Source: Flavobacteriales bacterium (GTDB lineage: Bacteria > Bacteroidota > Bacteroidia > Flavobacteriales_F > PHOS-HE28). Taken from it: a stretch of DNA of 64,000 nt. Under the pieces are notes generated by a model, which did no database searches, was not told the DNA's origin, and worked only from the letters and a program-made list of their open reading frames with translations. Of the stretch, positions 8,061-16,732 are shown piece after piece. Each line of letters begins with the position of its first letter. Within the stretch, counting starts at the first letter, position 1. The stretch is taken from assembly GCA_016712535.1 (NCBI GenBank), contig JADJQW010000002.1:496001-560000 (forward strand). The letters are read 5' to 3'. The translations under genes were made by a program, and so were the position numbers.

Positions 8061-9380
8061 ATGAGAAGACATTCACTCGTGCTTGGCGCAAGCCTTGGCC
8101 TGGCCTCGGCAATGGCCCAGCCAACGCTCCTGCCCTCCATCGGCATCGGCGCCTTACCCGCCGATAGCGACCCCATCTGCACGCTGCCCAACCAGACGCC
8201 GCCCATCACCAGTTGCGGCAGGCCGGAGGGGGAGAGCGCGGCCGACTTCACCCTCTACGACATGGACGGGAACCCATTCAACCTGGAGGAAGCCCTGCTG
8301 CTCGGCAAGCCCGTGCTCGTGATCAGCAGCAGCTACACCTGCCCGGTGTTCCGCAACAAGGTGCCCGTGATCAACGATGTGGTGAGCCTCTACGGCAGCC
8401 TGCTCACCACCATCATCGTGTATACGCCCGAAGCGCATCCTTATCTCGACGTCAGCCCCTACTTCGGCGCGGTGAACACGGGACAGGAGAACATCAATGC
8501 AGGCATCCTGTACGAGCAGCCCGAGACCTATGGCGAACGCAAGGCCGTGCTCCAGGCGCTGCTGGACAGCATGCAGATCGATGCGCCCATCTACCTCGAT
8601 GGACCGTGCAACAACTGGTGGAATTACTACGGCCCCCAGCCCAACAACGCCTACTTGATCGATACCGACGGCAGCATCTTCCGCCATCACGATTGGCTTC
8701 ATAGGAACGACGACGACATCTTCTGCGACATCGATTCGTTGCTGGGCCTTCCAAGCGACTGCACACAGGACTTCGGCGGCAGCTTCACCTTACAGAGCGT
8801 GAGCAACGATACCATCTGGGGCGACGCCGGCACCACGATCACCGGCCACGCCACGCTCACGAACCCCACCACCGAGGATTGCCTGGTGCGCGTCGTGAAG
8901 CTGCAAGTGAACATGCCTGCGGGCTGGACCAGCTCGCTTTGCGCCGATGTGTGCTACCTGCCGGACGTGGACACAGCGCTGGTTGAATTGCCCGCGAGCA
9001 GCACGATGGATTTCTACTACTACTTCTACACCACCGTGGCCGGAACGGGCTACACACGGGTCGGTTTCCGCAACGAGAGCAACACGGATAATAACTTCAT
9101 CCGCAACTACTGGGCGGTGGCGAGCGAGGCGAATGGCTTGGTGGAGCCCCTTGCTCAATTCGCGCTGCGTGTAACTCCGAACCCGGCAACCGAGTCGATC
9201 CGCGTGAACGGAGGGGCGGATGTCGATGGCCTTCGCTTACTGGATTCACAGGGCCGCGAGGTCCTGAAGAGCAGTGGCAGTTCCGCGGATGTTTCGTCGC
9301 TGGCCGATGGTGCGTATTCAGTGCAACCGATCTGGCGAGGCTACCCGGTTGGCAAGCCATTGCGATTCATCAAGCAATAG
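8061..9380 (+). CDS. Secreted thioredoxin-fold (deiodinase-like) protein with T9SS sorting domain
   Basis: The 439-residue protein has a signal peptide (residues 1-20), a thioredoxin-fold domain (about 50-240), a beta-rich middle and a T9SS type A domain (last 75 residues, VTPNPATESIRVNG). The fold has a single Cys in SSSYTCPVFRNK (C94) and a YTPEAHPY motif (E124-H126). Together these recall the iodothyronine-deiodinase branch of peroxiredoxin-like proteins, with Cys where animal enzymes have selenocysteine. There is no second resolving Cys next to C94. The start at 8061 is fixed by GGAGGAG at 8051-8057 and by the signal peptide. The function is probably redox or dehalogenation-like, but this is inference. 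The protein would act outside the cell. Confidence 0.8.
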   Translation: MRRHSLVLGASLGLASAMAQPTLLPSIGIGALPADSDPICTLPNQTPPITSCGRPEGESAADFTLYDMDGNPFNLEEALLLGKPVLVISSSYTCPVFRNKVPVINDVVSLYGSLLTTIIVYTPEAHPYLDVSPYFGAVNTGQENINAGILYEQPETYGERKAVLQALLDSMQIDAPIYLDGPCNNWWNYYGPQPNNAYLIDTDGSIFRHHDWLHRNDDDIFCDIDSLLGLPSDCTQDFGGSFTLQSVSNDTIWGDAGTTITGHATLTNPTTEDCLVRVVKLQVNMPAGWTSSLCADVCYLPDVDTALVELPASSTMDFYYYFYTTVAGTGYTRVGFRNESNTDNNFIRNYWAVASEANGLVEPLAQFALRVTPNPATESIRVNGGADVDGLRLLDSQGREVLKSSGSSADVSSLADGAYSVQPIWRGYPVGKPLRFIKQ

Positions 9381-9757
9381 AATGCGAAGAGGCCCCGTCC
9401 CCGGAGCCCCTTCTCGCGTTCCGCCGCCGGCGGATGCGGCGTTCACCTCACCGGCTGGCTAGGCCGGTATGAGCCCTCCCGGGCATGCACGTGGTCATGG
9501 CCGCAAGGGCCACCTGCTCGGTGGCGCCTGCTGCACGCATGGCGGCGATTGATCCCCATTTCGGCAACGAAGTGATGACGGTCGCGTGAAGAGGAAGTTC
9601 GCGCAAGGTGAACTGTTCGGGAACCGGGCCTCGATTTATCCACGTCGGTTGAAAACCGCGATGGATGCATCTTCGCCACCAGGATTGTTCGTTCAACCCA
9701 CAACCGTTGTTCGTTCCTGTGCGTTGGCGTAACGCCCAACCTGAAACTGCAAGAGTA
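9381..9757. other. 377-base intergenic region without a supported gene
   Basis: No coding signal is convincing on either strand. Just after the upstream stop there is an imperfect hairpin (GAAGAGGC at about 9384 pairing with GCCCCTTC about 15 bases on) that could end transcription, and a second inverted repeat, ACCGGC/GCCGGT, lies near 9450-9472. Close to the downstream gene is a small GGCGT/ACGCC inverted repeat at about 9725. No clear TAnnTTTG box was found before the aldo/keto reductase. Confidence 0.5.
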
Positions 9758-10741
9758 ATGCGCTACCGTCGCCTCGGCCGCTCCGGCCTCCAAGTCTCTG
9801 AAGTCTCCTTGGGCTCCTGGCTCACGTTCGGCAAGCTCATCACCGATGACACCGCCGCCGAGCTGATGAAGCTCGCCTACGACAGCGGCATCAACTTCTT
9901 CGACAACGCGGAGATCTATTCACGTGGCGAGAGCGAGCGCGTCATGGGCCGCATCCTGAAGAAGATGGAATGGCCGCGCGACACCTGGGTCGTGAGCAGC
10001 AAGGTCTTCTTCGGCGCGGGCGGGAAGCTGCCCACCCAACTGGGACTGCATCGCAAGCACGTGTTCGAGGCCTGCCACGATGCACTCAAGCGCTTGCAGG
10101 TGGACTACCTCGACCTCTACTTCTGCCACCGACCGGATCCCAACACGCCCATCGACGAAACGGTGTGGAGCATGCACTCGCTGATCATGCAAGGCAAGGT
10201 GATGTACTGGGGCACCAGCGAATGGAGCGTTGATCAGATCAAGGAAGCGCATGCGGTCGCGGAGAAGCACCACCTCATCGGCCCGGTGATGGAGCAACCG
10301 CAGTACAACCTCTTCCACCGCGAGAAGGTGGAGAAGGAGTTCGCAGGGCTCTATGAGACCGTCGGCCTCGGCACAACGATCTGGAGCCCGCTTGCCAGCG
10401 GCGTGCTCTCCGGCAAGCACACCCTCGAGGGCGATGCCGCTTCGCGCCTTCGCGCGGCCGGACTCGATTGGCTCCGCGAGCGCGAGCTCAACGCATCACG
10501 TCTGCGAGTCGTGGATAGTCTCAAGCCGATCGCCGCTGACCTTGGTCTCTCTCTTCCCGTCCTCGCCATTGCGTGGTGCTTGAAGAACCCACGCGTGAGC
10601 ACCGTGATCCTGGGTGCCAGCAAGGTGGCGCAGCTGGAGGAGAACCTGAAGGCCGTTGAGGCGCAGGATCTGCTGACCGGCGAGGTGATGGCGCAGGTGG
10701 AGAAGGTGCTGGGGAAAGCGCCGGCGGAGCCGCAGTTGTGA
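9758..10741 (+). CDS. Aldo/keto reductase, AKR6 (KCNAB beta-subunit / YghZ-like) type
   Basis: The 327-residue (beta/alpha)8 NADPH-dependent reductase carries the AKR tetrad: Asp and Tyr in FFDNAEIYSRGESE, Lys in VVSSKVFFG and His in LDLYFCHRPD. The start MRYRRLGRSGLQVSEVSLGS is the standard beginning of the AKR6 branch, so I choose the ATG at 9758 over an upstream in-frame start. The C-terminal AIAWCLKNPRVSTVILGAS binds cofactor. Physiological substrates are small aldehydes or methylglyoxal in related enzymes; the exact one is unknown. The gene is transcribed alone, and its stop overlaps the decayed propeller remnant. Confidence 0.92.
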   Translation: MRYRRLGRSGLQVSEVSLGSWLTFGKLITDDTAAELMKLAYDSGINFFDNAEIYSRGESERVMGRILKKMEWPRDTWVVSSKVFFGAGGKLPTQLGLHRKHVFEACHDALKRLQVDYLDLYFCHRPDPNTPIDETVWSMHSLIMQGKVMYWGTSEWSVDQIKEAHAVAEKHHLIGPVMEQPQYNLFHREKVEKEFAGLYETVGLGTTIWSPLASGVLSGKHTLEGDAASRLRAAGLDWLRERELNASRLRVVDSLKPIAADLGLSLPVLAIAWCLKNPRVSTVILGASKVAQLEENLKAVEAQDLLTGEVMAQVEKVLGKAPAEPQL

Positions 10742-11384
10742 AGGCGCGGCTGTACTCGACCTTCCCCGCATCCGATCGATCGTGCCGCCGATGGTGCAGA
10801 TGTCAGCGGTATCCATCTAGGGGCCGCGCTGCGCCTACCCGGCCACGTGCCCCTTTCCAGAGGGTGACGGAACGCCGCGGCCTCGTGTTCGGCGAGGTCC
10901 ACCCGCTTCGTTTCGATGCGCAGGGCGCATTCTGGGTCGGCACCGCCATGGGCCTGAACCGATATAACGGCAGCAGGTTCGCCATCTGGACTGTCGCCGA
11001 CAGCCTCCCGGCGCCGCGCGTTCATGATATCGCATTGGACAGCACCGGCGCGCTCTGGTTCGGCACCGCGAATGGATTGGCGCGCCGCGATCCGCGCACG
11101 CGATGGTTCCAAGGCTGGGCCATCGCCAGCGTCGCTTCGGCCGGCGCTAGCCATGGATCGGAACCTGACGCCAAAGCGAACCCTAGAAGGATGTGACCAT
11201 GCTCCTGGGATTGCCCGATGACGCCAGGAGCGTTGACCTGGTCGACGTGGCAGGCCGCGTGGTGCGCTCATGGTGCTTCAACGCTGGATTGGATGACATC
11301 AGCCAGTTCGAGCGCGGCGTGTGCGTGGCGGTGATCACCGATCAGCATGGCCGCATGCGGTCGGCGAGGATCGTTCTCGAGTAG
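10742..11384 (+). pseudogene. Remnant of a T9SS-secreted two-component-regulator-type propeller protein
   Basis: Two pieces in different frames remain. About 10895-11110 (frame of position 10738) encodes two propeller repeats, FWVGTAMGLNRYNG and LWFGTANGLARRD, which match the Reg_prop repeat. About 11190-11384, in another frame, encodes a T9SS type A C-terminal domain (VDLVDVAGRVVRSWCF, ending RMRSARIVLE). A stop at 11184-11186 and the frame change separate them, and the N-terminus with its signal peptide is missing. The most likely history is internal deletion and frame loss of a secreted beta-propeller gene. A small live gene made from the pieces seems unlikely. Confidence 0.65.
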
Positions 11385-11387
11385 CCA

Positions 11388-12620
11388 TCAATGCGATGCT
11401 GCCGCCGCCTTCCCCGCCAACCACCCCGTGCTCCACGCTGCTTGGAAGTTGAAGCCGCCGGTGATGCCGTCGATGTCCAGCACCTCGCCTGCGAAGTGCA
11501 GGCCGGGCGCCACACGGCTCTCCAGCGTTAACGGATCGACTTGGTGCAAAGCGATGCCGCCTGCCGTGACGAATTCCTCTTTGAAGGTGGTCTTCCCCGA
11601 TGCTGCGTAGCGATCGTTGGTGAGCACGTCGAGGAGGCGGTCCAACGATTTCCTGCCCAGCTCTCCGATGGGTTTCTCACCCGGCAGTCCTGCACGATGC
11701 AGCAGGAAGGTCCAGAGCCGAGCAGGCAAAGCGAAGGCATCGGAGTTGATGAGCTGGCGTTTTGGATGCGCACTGGATTCTTCTTGCATCCGATCGCGCG
11801 CCTCATGCTCGTTCAATTCTCCGAGCCAATCGACCTGCACCGTGTACTGGTATCCCAACGCATGCAGCGCGCTCGCACCGAAAGCGCTGAGCCGGAGCAC
11901 CGCTGGGCCGCTCAAGCCCCAGTGGGTGATGAGCAGCGGCCCGGTGCTTTCGAGCCTGGTGTTAGCGATCCTCAATCGCATATTGGGCGTCACCACGCCT
12001 ATGAGCTCACGGATCGGATCCTCTGGCAGATTGAAGGTGAAGAGCGAAGGCACTGCAGGCACCAGCTCATGCCCGAGCGCTTGCAGCCAAGCGAGCCCTT
12101 CATCGCCGGGCGATCCGCCCGTGGCTATGATCACGTGCTTCGCGGTGAGATGCTCCTGGTCCGTGATAGCGGTCCATCCATCATGGATTCGCTCGAGGCG
12201 TTGCACCCGGTGATTCAATAGGGCCTGCACCCCCAAGCTCGTCGCTGCCGATTGAAGGGCGTCGATCACAGTGCTCGAATCGTCCGTCACCGGGAACATG
12301 CGGCCATCGGCTTCGGTCTTCAGCTGCACGCCGCGGGTCGCGAACCATGAAACGGCCTGCGGTTGACCCCATGCGGTGAATACCCTGCGCAGGAAGGCTT
12401 CACCGCGCGGGTAATGGCGCGCCAGCTTCCGCGGCTCAGGGCACGCATGCGTCACATTGCATCGTCCTCCTCCGCTGATGCGCACTTTGGACAGCCACTT
12501 CGTGCTCTTCTCCAGCAGCAGCACCTCAGCACCATGGCGGTGCGTTTTCGCGCTGATGGCGGCCATGAAGCCCGCAGCACCACCGCCGATGACTATGATG
12601 CGGTGCGATGGTTGAGCCAT
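11388..12620 (-). CDS. NAD(P)/FAD-dependent oxidoreductase, BaiN/YhiN (HI0933) family
   Basis: The 410-residue flavoprotein has the dinucleotide-binding motif VIGGGAAGFMAA at residues 9-20, KVRISGGGRCNVTH, the ATGGSPGDEG motif and the C-terminal FAD motif FAGEVLDIDGITGGFNFQ. The branch includes BaiN, which reduces bile-acid intermediates in gut clostridia, but most members have no known substrate. The ATG at 12620 begins right before the Rossmann motif. It converges on the propeller remnant with only three bases between and lies 75 bases after the fructosamine kinase on the same strand. Confidence 0.9.
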   Translation of the reverse strand: MAQPSHRIIVIGGGAAGFMAAISAKTHRHGAEVLLLEKSTKWLSKVRISGGGRCNVTHACPEPRKLARHYPRGEAFLRRVFTAWGQPQAVSWFATRGVQLKTEADGRMFPVTDDSSTVIDALQSAATSLGVQALLNHRVQRLERIHDGWTAITDQEHLTAKHVIIATGGSPGDEGLAWLQALGHELVPAVPSLFTFNLPEDPIRELIGVVTPNMRLRIANTRLESTGPLLITHWGLSGPAVLRLSAFGASALHALGYQYTVQVDWLGELNEHEARDRMQEESSAHPKRQLINSDAFALPARLWTFLLHRAGLPGEKPIGELGRKSLDRLLDVLTNDRYAASGKTTFKEEFVTAGGIALHQVDPLTLESRVAPGLHFAGEVLDIDGITGGFNFQAAWSTGWLAGKAAAASH

Positions 12621-12695
12621 GATCTTGGGTGTGTACCGCGCGAAGGGATGCGCTAACGATGCAGGTTCAGGGGAACTCGATTCTTCGGGTTGCAC

Positions 12696-13577
12696 TCAAG
12701 CGAATCGCTTAATGATGGACTCGACCTGTGCGGTGTATCCACCGCCGAACAGGTTCACATGCACCATCAGCGGGTACAGGTTGCAGAGGTCCACGCGTTC
12801 CTCCCATCCTTCGGCCAGCGGCCATTCCCCTTGGTATGCGGCGTGGAAAGGATCCTCGAAACCGCCGAAGAGCCTGGTCATCGCGAGGTCCATCTCGCGG
12901 TGGCCATAGTACACGGCCGGATCGAGCAGCACGGGCTGGCCCTTGGCATCGCAGAGGATGTTGCCGCTCCACATGTCGCCATGCAGCAGAGCGGGCGGCT
13001 CTTCAGGGAAGATCCCGTCGATCAGCATGAATAACCGCTCGAAGCGGAAGGCTGCGCCGTCTCCCAAGCGTTGGCGGTCGCGGGCCATCTTCAGCTGCGG
13101 TTCCAATCGTTGGTGAATGAAGAATGAAGGCCAATCAGCGGCCTGTGCATTCCCTTGGTTCAAGGAGCCGATGTAGTTGTCGCGGTCCAATCCGAATTGC
13201 GCTTGCGAATGCCTGTGCAGCCTTGCCAGCCCCCGGCCCAGCTCTTTCCAGAAGCCGTGCCGCATTAAGCCTGATTCGATCCACTCCAGAAGCAGATAGC
13301 CTTGGCCATCGACTTCACCATGGTCAATCACATCCGGCACCCGGGCCCCTGCTCCACGCAAGCGGCGCAAGCCATCGGCCTCAGCTTCGAAGAGGCTCGG
13401 GAAATGGTCCGCAGCGTTCACCTTCACGAAAAAGCGACCGGCATCCGTTTCGAGCCGGTAGCAGTCGTTGATGCTGCCACCTCCAGCCGGAATCCCTGCG
13501 CGGATATCGACCTGCTGCCCGACGTGCAGGCGCAAGCGTTCGCAGAGACGATCCCTAATGGTGCTGTGCAGGGGCAA
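12696..13577 (-). CDS. Fructosamine kinase family protein
   Basis: The 293-residue protein belongs to the FN3K/ketosamine-3-kinase family, which phosphorylates sugars bound to protein amines so that they fall off (deglycation). Visible marks are GGGSINDCYRLET (ATP loop), RFFVKVN (Lys), LLHGDMWSGNILCD (catalytic Asp) and DPAVYYGHREMDLAM (metal-binding DP segment). The length and N-terminal alignment favour the TTG at 13577 as start, since no ATG is available before the glycine-rich loop. It may be co-transcribed with the downstream BaiN-type gene. Confidence 0.9.
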   Translation of the reverse strand: MPLHSTIRDRLCERLRLHVGQQVDIRAGIPAGGGSINDCYRLETDAGRFFVKVNAADHFPSLFEAEADGLRRLRGAGARVPDVIDHGEVDGQGYLLLEWIESGLMRHGFWKELGRGLARLHRHSQAQFGLDRDNYIGSLNQGNAQAADWPSFFIHQRLEPQLKMARDRQRLGDGAAFRFERLFMLIDGIFPEEPPALLHGDMWSGNILCDAKGQPVLLDPAVYYGHREMDLAMTRLFGGFEDPFHAAYQGEWPLAEGWEERVDLCNLYPLMVHVNLFGGGYTAQVESIIKRFA

Positions 13578-13584
13578 TGAATGC

Positions 13585-13612
13585 GAAGGGCGGTCCTTGT
13601 GGACCGCCCTTC
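13585..13612. terminator. Perfect 12-bp hairpin between tRNA-Ala and the fructosamine kinase
   Basis: The stem 13585-13596 pairs with 13601-13612 around a four-base loop. It lies just 3' of the tRNA on the minus strand and just upstream of the kinase start, so it would end the tRNA transcript. There is no long U run, so efficiency is uncertain. Confidence 0.65.
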
Positions 13613-13613
13613 T

Positions 13614-13688
<75 letters not shown>

Positions 13689-13700
13689 AGGATTTCAGCA

Positions 13701-13714
13701 CCCGTTCGAACGGG
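13701..13714. repeat. 14-bp perfect palindrome CCCGTTCGAACGGG upstream of tRNA-Ala
   Basis: This is a perfect palindrome 13 bases before the tRNA 5' end, between the putative -7 box and the tRNA. It may help 5' leader folding for RNase P or bind a regulator. The role is not known. Confidence 0.5.
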
Positions 13715-13718
13715 GCTG

Positions 13719-13726
13719 CAAGTTTA
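13719..13726 (-). promoter_or_regulatory. Putative -7 box (TAAACTTG) for tRNA-Ala
   Basis: On the minus strand TAAACTTG matches the Bacteroidota -7 consensus TAnnTTTG at seven of eight positions. It sits about 30 bases before the mature tRNA 5' end, a sensible leader length. No clear -33 TTG was identified. Confidence 0.4.
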
Positions 13727-13994
13727 AGCGAATGCAGCGAATCTGATCGCATTGGCAGCCAGCGCCGAATGATAGTGGACCGCCTGTGTTGAAAATTCCG
13801 ACTGCCCGACAGTGACGAATCGCCGATCAAGGGCTCCATCTTCGCCGCCCCAGAGCATGGGCCGCTCAGGCTGCATGCAGCAGCGTGGAAGACCTTGAAA
13901 GGGTGGGAGGAGGCGGTTTTGGATTGATGTGACCTGCAAGGGCGTGCATCAATGGTAGGTAGGGTAGTCCTTCTCCCCCCTTTCGCCACGCGGG
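13727..13994. other. Intergenic region between the tRNA promoter and the HD-PPK1 3' end
   Basis: No gene or convincing RNA is seen here. The sequence has no long inverted repeat and no codon-biased frame. The leftward polyphosphate kinase gene ends at its right border. Confidence 0.45.
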
Positions 13995-16676
13995 TCACCG
14001 GTTCCGTTTCCTCGCGGCGGCGCGCAGCTGCGCATAGGTATCGCGTTGCGCATGTCCGCGCGGCTTGCCGCGTCGCGCGCGCCGATGCGCATTGGTCTGT
14101 CCGGCATCGATCACCCGGGCCTTGGTGGTGTCGGCCCATTGCAATCCGAGCAGGCTGATCACTTCGTCGCGCAATGCTCCATCCAGCAGCGGGAAGGCCA
14201 CTTCCACTCGGCGGTCGAGGTTCCGCTCCATCCAATCGGCGCTGGAGAGGTAAACGCGCGGGTTGCCGGCATTCTCGAACACATATGCGCGGGCATGCTC
14301 GAGGTAGCGGTCAACGAGGCTGATGGCCTCGATGCGTTCACTCAAGCCCGGCGCCCCGGGCACCAGGCAGCATATGCCGCGGATGATCAGGCGTACGGGC
14401 ACGCCGGCCTGTGAGGCATCATAGAGCTTGCTGATCAGCGCGCGATCCTCGAGGCTGTTCAGCTTCAACGTGATGCCTGCGGGCTTGCCGAGCGCTGCAT
14501 TGGCCATCTCCTTGTCCACGAGCGCCTCCATGGCATCGCGCAGGGCGTTCGGAGCCACGAGCAGATGCTGCGTGCGCAGCACGGTGCGCCGATCGGCGAG
14601 GTGCCGGAACACATGCGCGACCTCTTCGGTGATGGCCGGATTGGCGGTGATCAGTGCCGTGTCGGAATAGACGCGCGCGGTGCGCTCATTGAAATTGCCG
14701 GTGCCGAGGTACGCGTACCGTTTCACCCTTCCGTTCCTCACGCGGTCGATCAGGCAGAGCTTGCAATGCACTTTCAGGCCTTCGAAACCATAATGTACCG
14801 TCGCACCGGCCTGCTCGAGCCGCTCGCCCCACTTCAGGTTGTGCCCTTCATCGAAGCGTGCCTGAACCTCCACCACCGCATGCACCTCCTTGCCTCTGCG
14901 CAAAGCCTCGAGCAGCGCTTCGCAAATGGTGCTTTCCGTTGCCACGCGATAGAGCGTGATGCGGATCCTCTTTACAGCCGGATCGCGAGCGGCTCGCTGC
15001 AGCCAGGCCGTGACCTGCTTGAAATCGTGGTAAGGGAAGTGCAGCAGCATATCTCCGCGATCCGCCGCAGCGAACGCATTGCCGGCCCGAAGCGAAGGAT
15101 GCACCAGCGGTGGCCACGGCGTGTCCCGCAGGTCATTGCGCCCCTTCACAGGCAGCGAGAAGAGATCGCTGAAGTGGTGGTAGCGCCCGCCTTGTACCAT
15201 GTCCGCCTTCTCCAAGTGGAGCAGTGAGCGCAAGGCATGCACGGTGCGCTTCGGCATGCGCGCATCATAGAGAAGGCGGGCGGGCACGCCAGTGAGCCGC
15301 TTGCGCAGGCTCTTGCGCACCTTCTCCTTCACGGTGCCGGCGAATTCCTCATCGAGGTAGAGCTCGGCGTCGCGGGAGAGCTTGATCGCATGGCACTCCA
15401 GCACTTCAAGGCCCCTGAAGAGCTTGGGCAGGCAGATGCGCACAGCGTCATCGAGCAGCATCAGCTCCGTTCTTCCGCGCTTGGCCGGCAATGCGATGAA
15501 ACGGCCCAGTTCATCGCTGGGGATGTTCACCAGCATCAGGCGCTGCTTGCCGCGCTGCTTGCCTTCGTGCTTCACCCGGCACACGAAGTAGAGCTTGCGG
15601 TCCTCGATGAAGGGCGCATTGCCTTCACGGACGGCTGCCGTGAACAGCTTGGGCAGGATGGTCCGTGCCGCATGCGCCTCCACGAAGCTGCGCTGGGCGA
15701 TCGTCAAGCGTTTCTCATCGCGCAGCACGATGCCCTTCCGTTCCAGCGAGGGAATGAGGGTGCCCCGCCAGAGACGGCCGAATCGCTGCTGCTGCGCGAG
15801 CGCTTTCGCATTTATCCGGGCGATCCGTTTCTCCGGTGGCACCTCGAGGGCCTTTCGCGTGGACTTGCCCAGCCGTGCCAAAGCGTGCAGCGCAGCAACG
15901 CGCACCCGGTAGAACTCGTCGAGATTGCTGGAGAAGATGGCCAGGAATTTCACGCGTTCCAGCAACGGGTTGCGCGGGTCCTCGGCTTCTTGCATCACGC
16001 GGTCGTTGAAGGAGAGCCAGCTGAGGTCCCGGTCGATGAGAAGGTGCGGCGCGATGGCCATGTCCTTCGTCTTGGAGACCGCTACGCGCTTCCGCAGCTG
16101 GGCGAGGTTGATGCGTTTCTGAGGACCGTACCGTCGGTTGGCTTGCGGGGTATGGAAAATGTGCCGATCCAGGTAAGCCAGGTTCTCCTTCAACCACGCC
16201 GTGGCGCCGATCCGCTCGCGCAGCACCAGTTCCCGCTCTTGCCTGAGCAGCTCGCCGCGGGCGCTGAAATCGGCCTGGCCGGCCTTGGCGGAATCGGCAT
16301 CGCGAAGCACGGCTTGAGAGGGTGTGCGCGGCCGTTGGCCCATGCGCGTGCTGAGGATCAGGGACCGCACCGCGCGTATGCGGTTCTCGGGCTCGAGGTG
16401 CTTGCGCATGAACGCCTCGGCCAGGTCGGCACCGCGCTTCTCGTGCTCATCGTAGCCCAGCGCATAGCCTGTATCATGGAAGAGCGCGGCGACCTCAAGG
16501 AGCTCAATCCGCTCCGCATCCAAGCCGGTGGCTCGGCCAAGGGCCAACGCCGTGCGCGTCACGGACAGGGTGTGGTCCAGGTTGTGGAAGCGCAGGTCCT
16601 TGGGCATGCGCCGGGCGAACCATTGGCGCACATGGAGCCGGGCTTTCTCTGCGAGCCTTCGATCGGTGCGGGCCAT
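13995..16676 (-). CDS. ppk1: Polyphosphate kinase 1 with an N-terminal HD-domain fusion
   Basis: The 893-residue protein is one uninterrupted frame. Residues 1 to about 195 are an HD phosphohydrolase-type domain: FHNLDHT (H31/H35), AALFHDTGY (H67-D68), DEHEKRGADLAEAF and LRDADSAKAG (D126). From about residue 206 a complete PPK1 follows: the N domain starts with LLIDRDLSWLSFNDRV and SSNLDEFYRVRV; the core has RITLYRVATES, VVEVQARFDEGHN and GLKVHCKL with the phosphorylated His; then YLGTGNFNERTARVYSD, YLEHARAYVF and SSADWMERNLDRRVEV. PPK1 reversibly moves the gamma-phosphate of ATP onto polyphosphate. The C-terminus is a basic Arg/Lys-rich tail. An internal ATG at 16061 would give a stand-alone PPK1 of normal length. 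The gene is divergent from the SiaB-like gene, with a 56-base gap. HD domains act in Ppx/GppA and (p)ppGpp hydrolysis, so a link to nucleotide or polyphosphate turnover is plausible but inferred. Confidence 0.93.
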   Translation of the reverse strand: MARTDRRLAEKARLHVRQWFARRMPKDLRFHNLDHTLSVTRTALALGRATGLDAERIELLEVAALFHDTGYALGYDEHEKRGADLAEAFMRKHLEPENRIRAVRSLILSTRMGQRPRTPSQAVLRDADSAKAGQADFSARGELLRQERELVLRERIGATAWLKENLAYLDRHIFHTPQANRRYGPQKRINLAQLRKRVAVSKTKDMAIAPHLLIDRDLSWLSFNDRVMQEAEDPRNPLLERVKFLAIFSSNLDEFYRVRVAALHALARLGKSTRKALEVPPEKRIARINAKALAQQQRFGRLWRGTLIPSLERKGIVLRDEKRLTIAQRSFVEAHAARTILPKLFTAAVREGNAPFIEDRKLYFVCRVKHEGKQRGKQRLMLVNIPSDELGRFIALPAKRGRTELMLLDDAVRICLPKLFRGLEVLECHAIKLSRDAELYLDEEFAGTVKEKVRKSLRKRLTGVPARLLYDARMPKRTVHALRSLLHLEKADMVQGGRYHHFSDLFSLPVKGRNDLRDTPWPPLVHPSLRAGNAFAAADRGDMLLHFPYHDFKQVTAWLQRAARDPAVKRIRITLYRVATESTICEALLEALRRGKEVHAVVEVQARFDEGHNLKWGERLEQAGATVHYGFEGLKVHCKLCLIDRVRNGRVKRYAYLGTGNFNERTARVYSDTALITANPAITEEVAHVFRHLADRRTVLRTQHLLVAPNALRDAMEALVDKEMANAALGKPAGITLKLNSLEDRALISKLYDASQAGVPVRLIIRGICCLVPGAPGLSERIEAISLVDRYLEHARAYVFENAGNPRVYLSSADWMERNLDRRVEVAFPLLDGALRDEVISLLGLQWADTTKARVIDAGQTNAHRRARRGKPRGHAQRDTYAQLRAAARKRNR

Positions 16677-16687
16677 GGTCGTGGCAG

Positions 16688-16695
16688 CGAAAGTA
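16688..16695 (-). promoter_or_regulatory. -7 box TACTTTCG for HD-ppk1
   Basis: TACTTTCG on the minus strand, 11 bases before the ATG of HD-ppk1, matches TAnnTTTG with one change that is common in this genome. The short distance supports the chosen long start that includes the HD domain. Confidence 0.55.
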
Positions 16696-16732
16696 CCTGC
16701 TCGTCCCGTGCATCTATCTTGCCCTCGCCCGC

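Noticed and set aside
8340..8345. Selenocysteine in the deiodinase-like protein
   Set aside because: The active-site codon is TGC (Cys), and no in-frame TGA with a SECIS-like hairpin was seen.
9443..9793. A minus-strand open frame in the 9.4-9.8 kb spacer
   Set aside because: It has Arg/His-rich random composition, no conserved pattern and overlap with the aldo/keto reductase start.
14060..16676. Two separate genes (HD protein and PPK1) joined by a sequencing error
   Set aside because: No stop or frame break lies between the domains, and the promoter box sits before the long start. An artefact cannot be fully excluded without reads.
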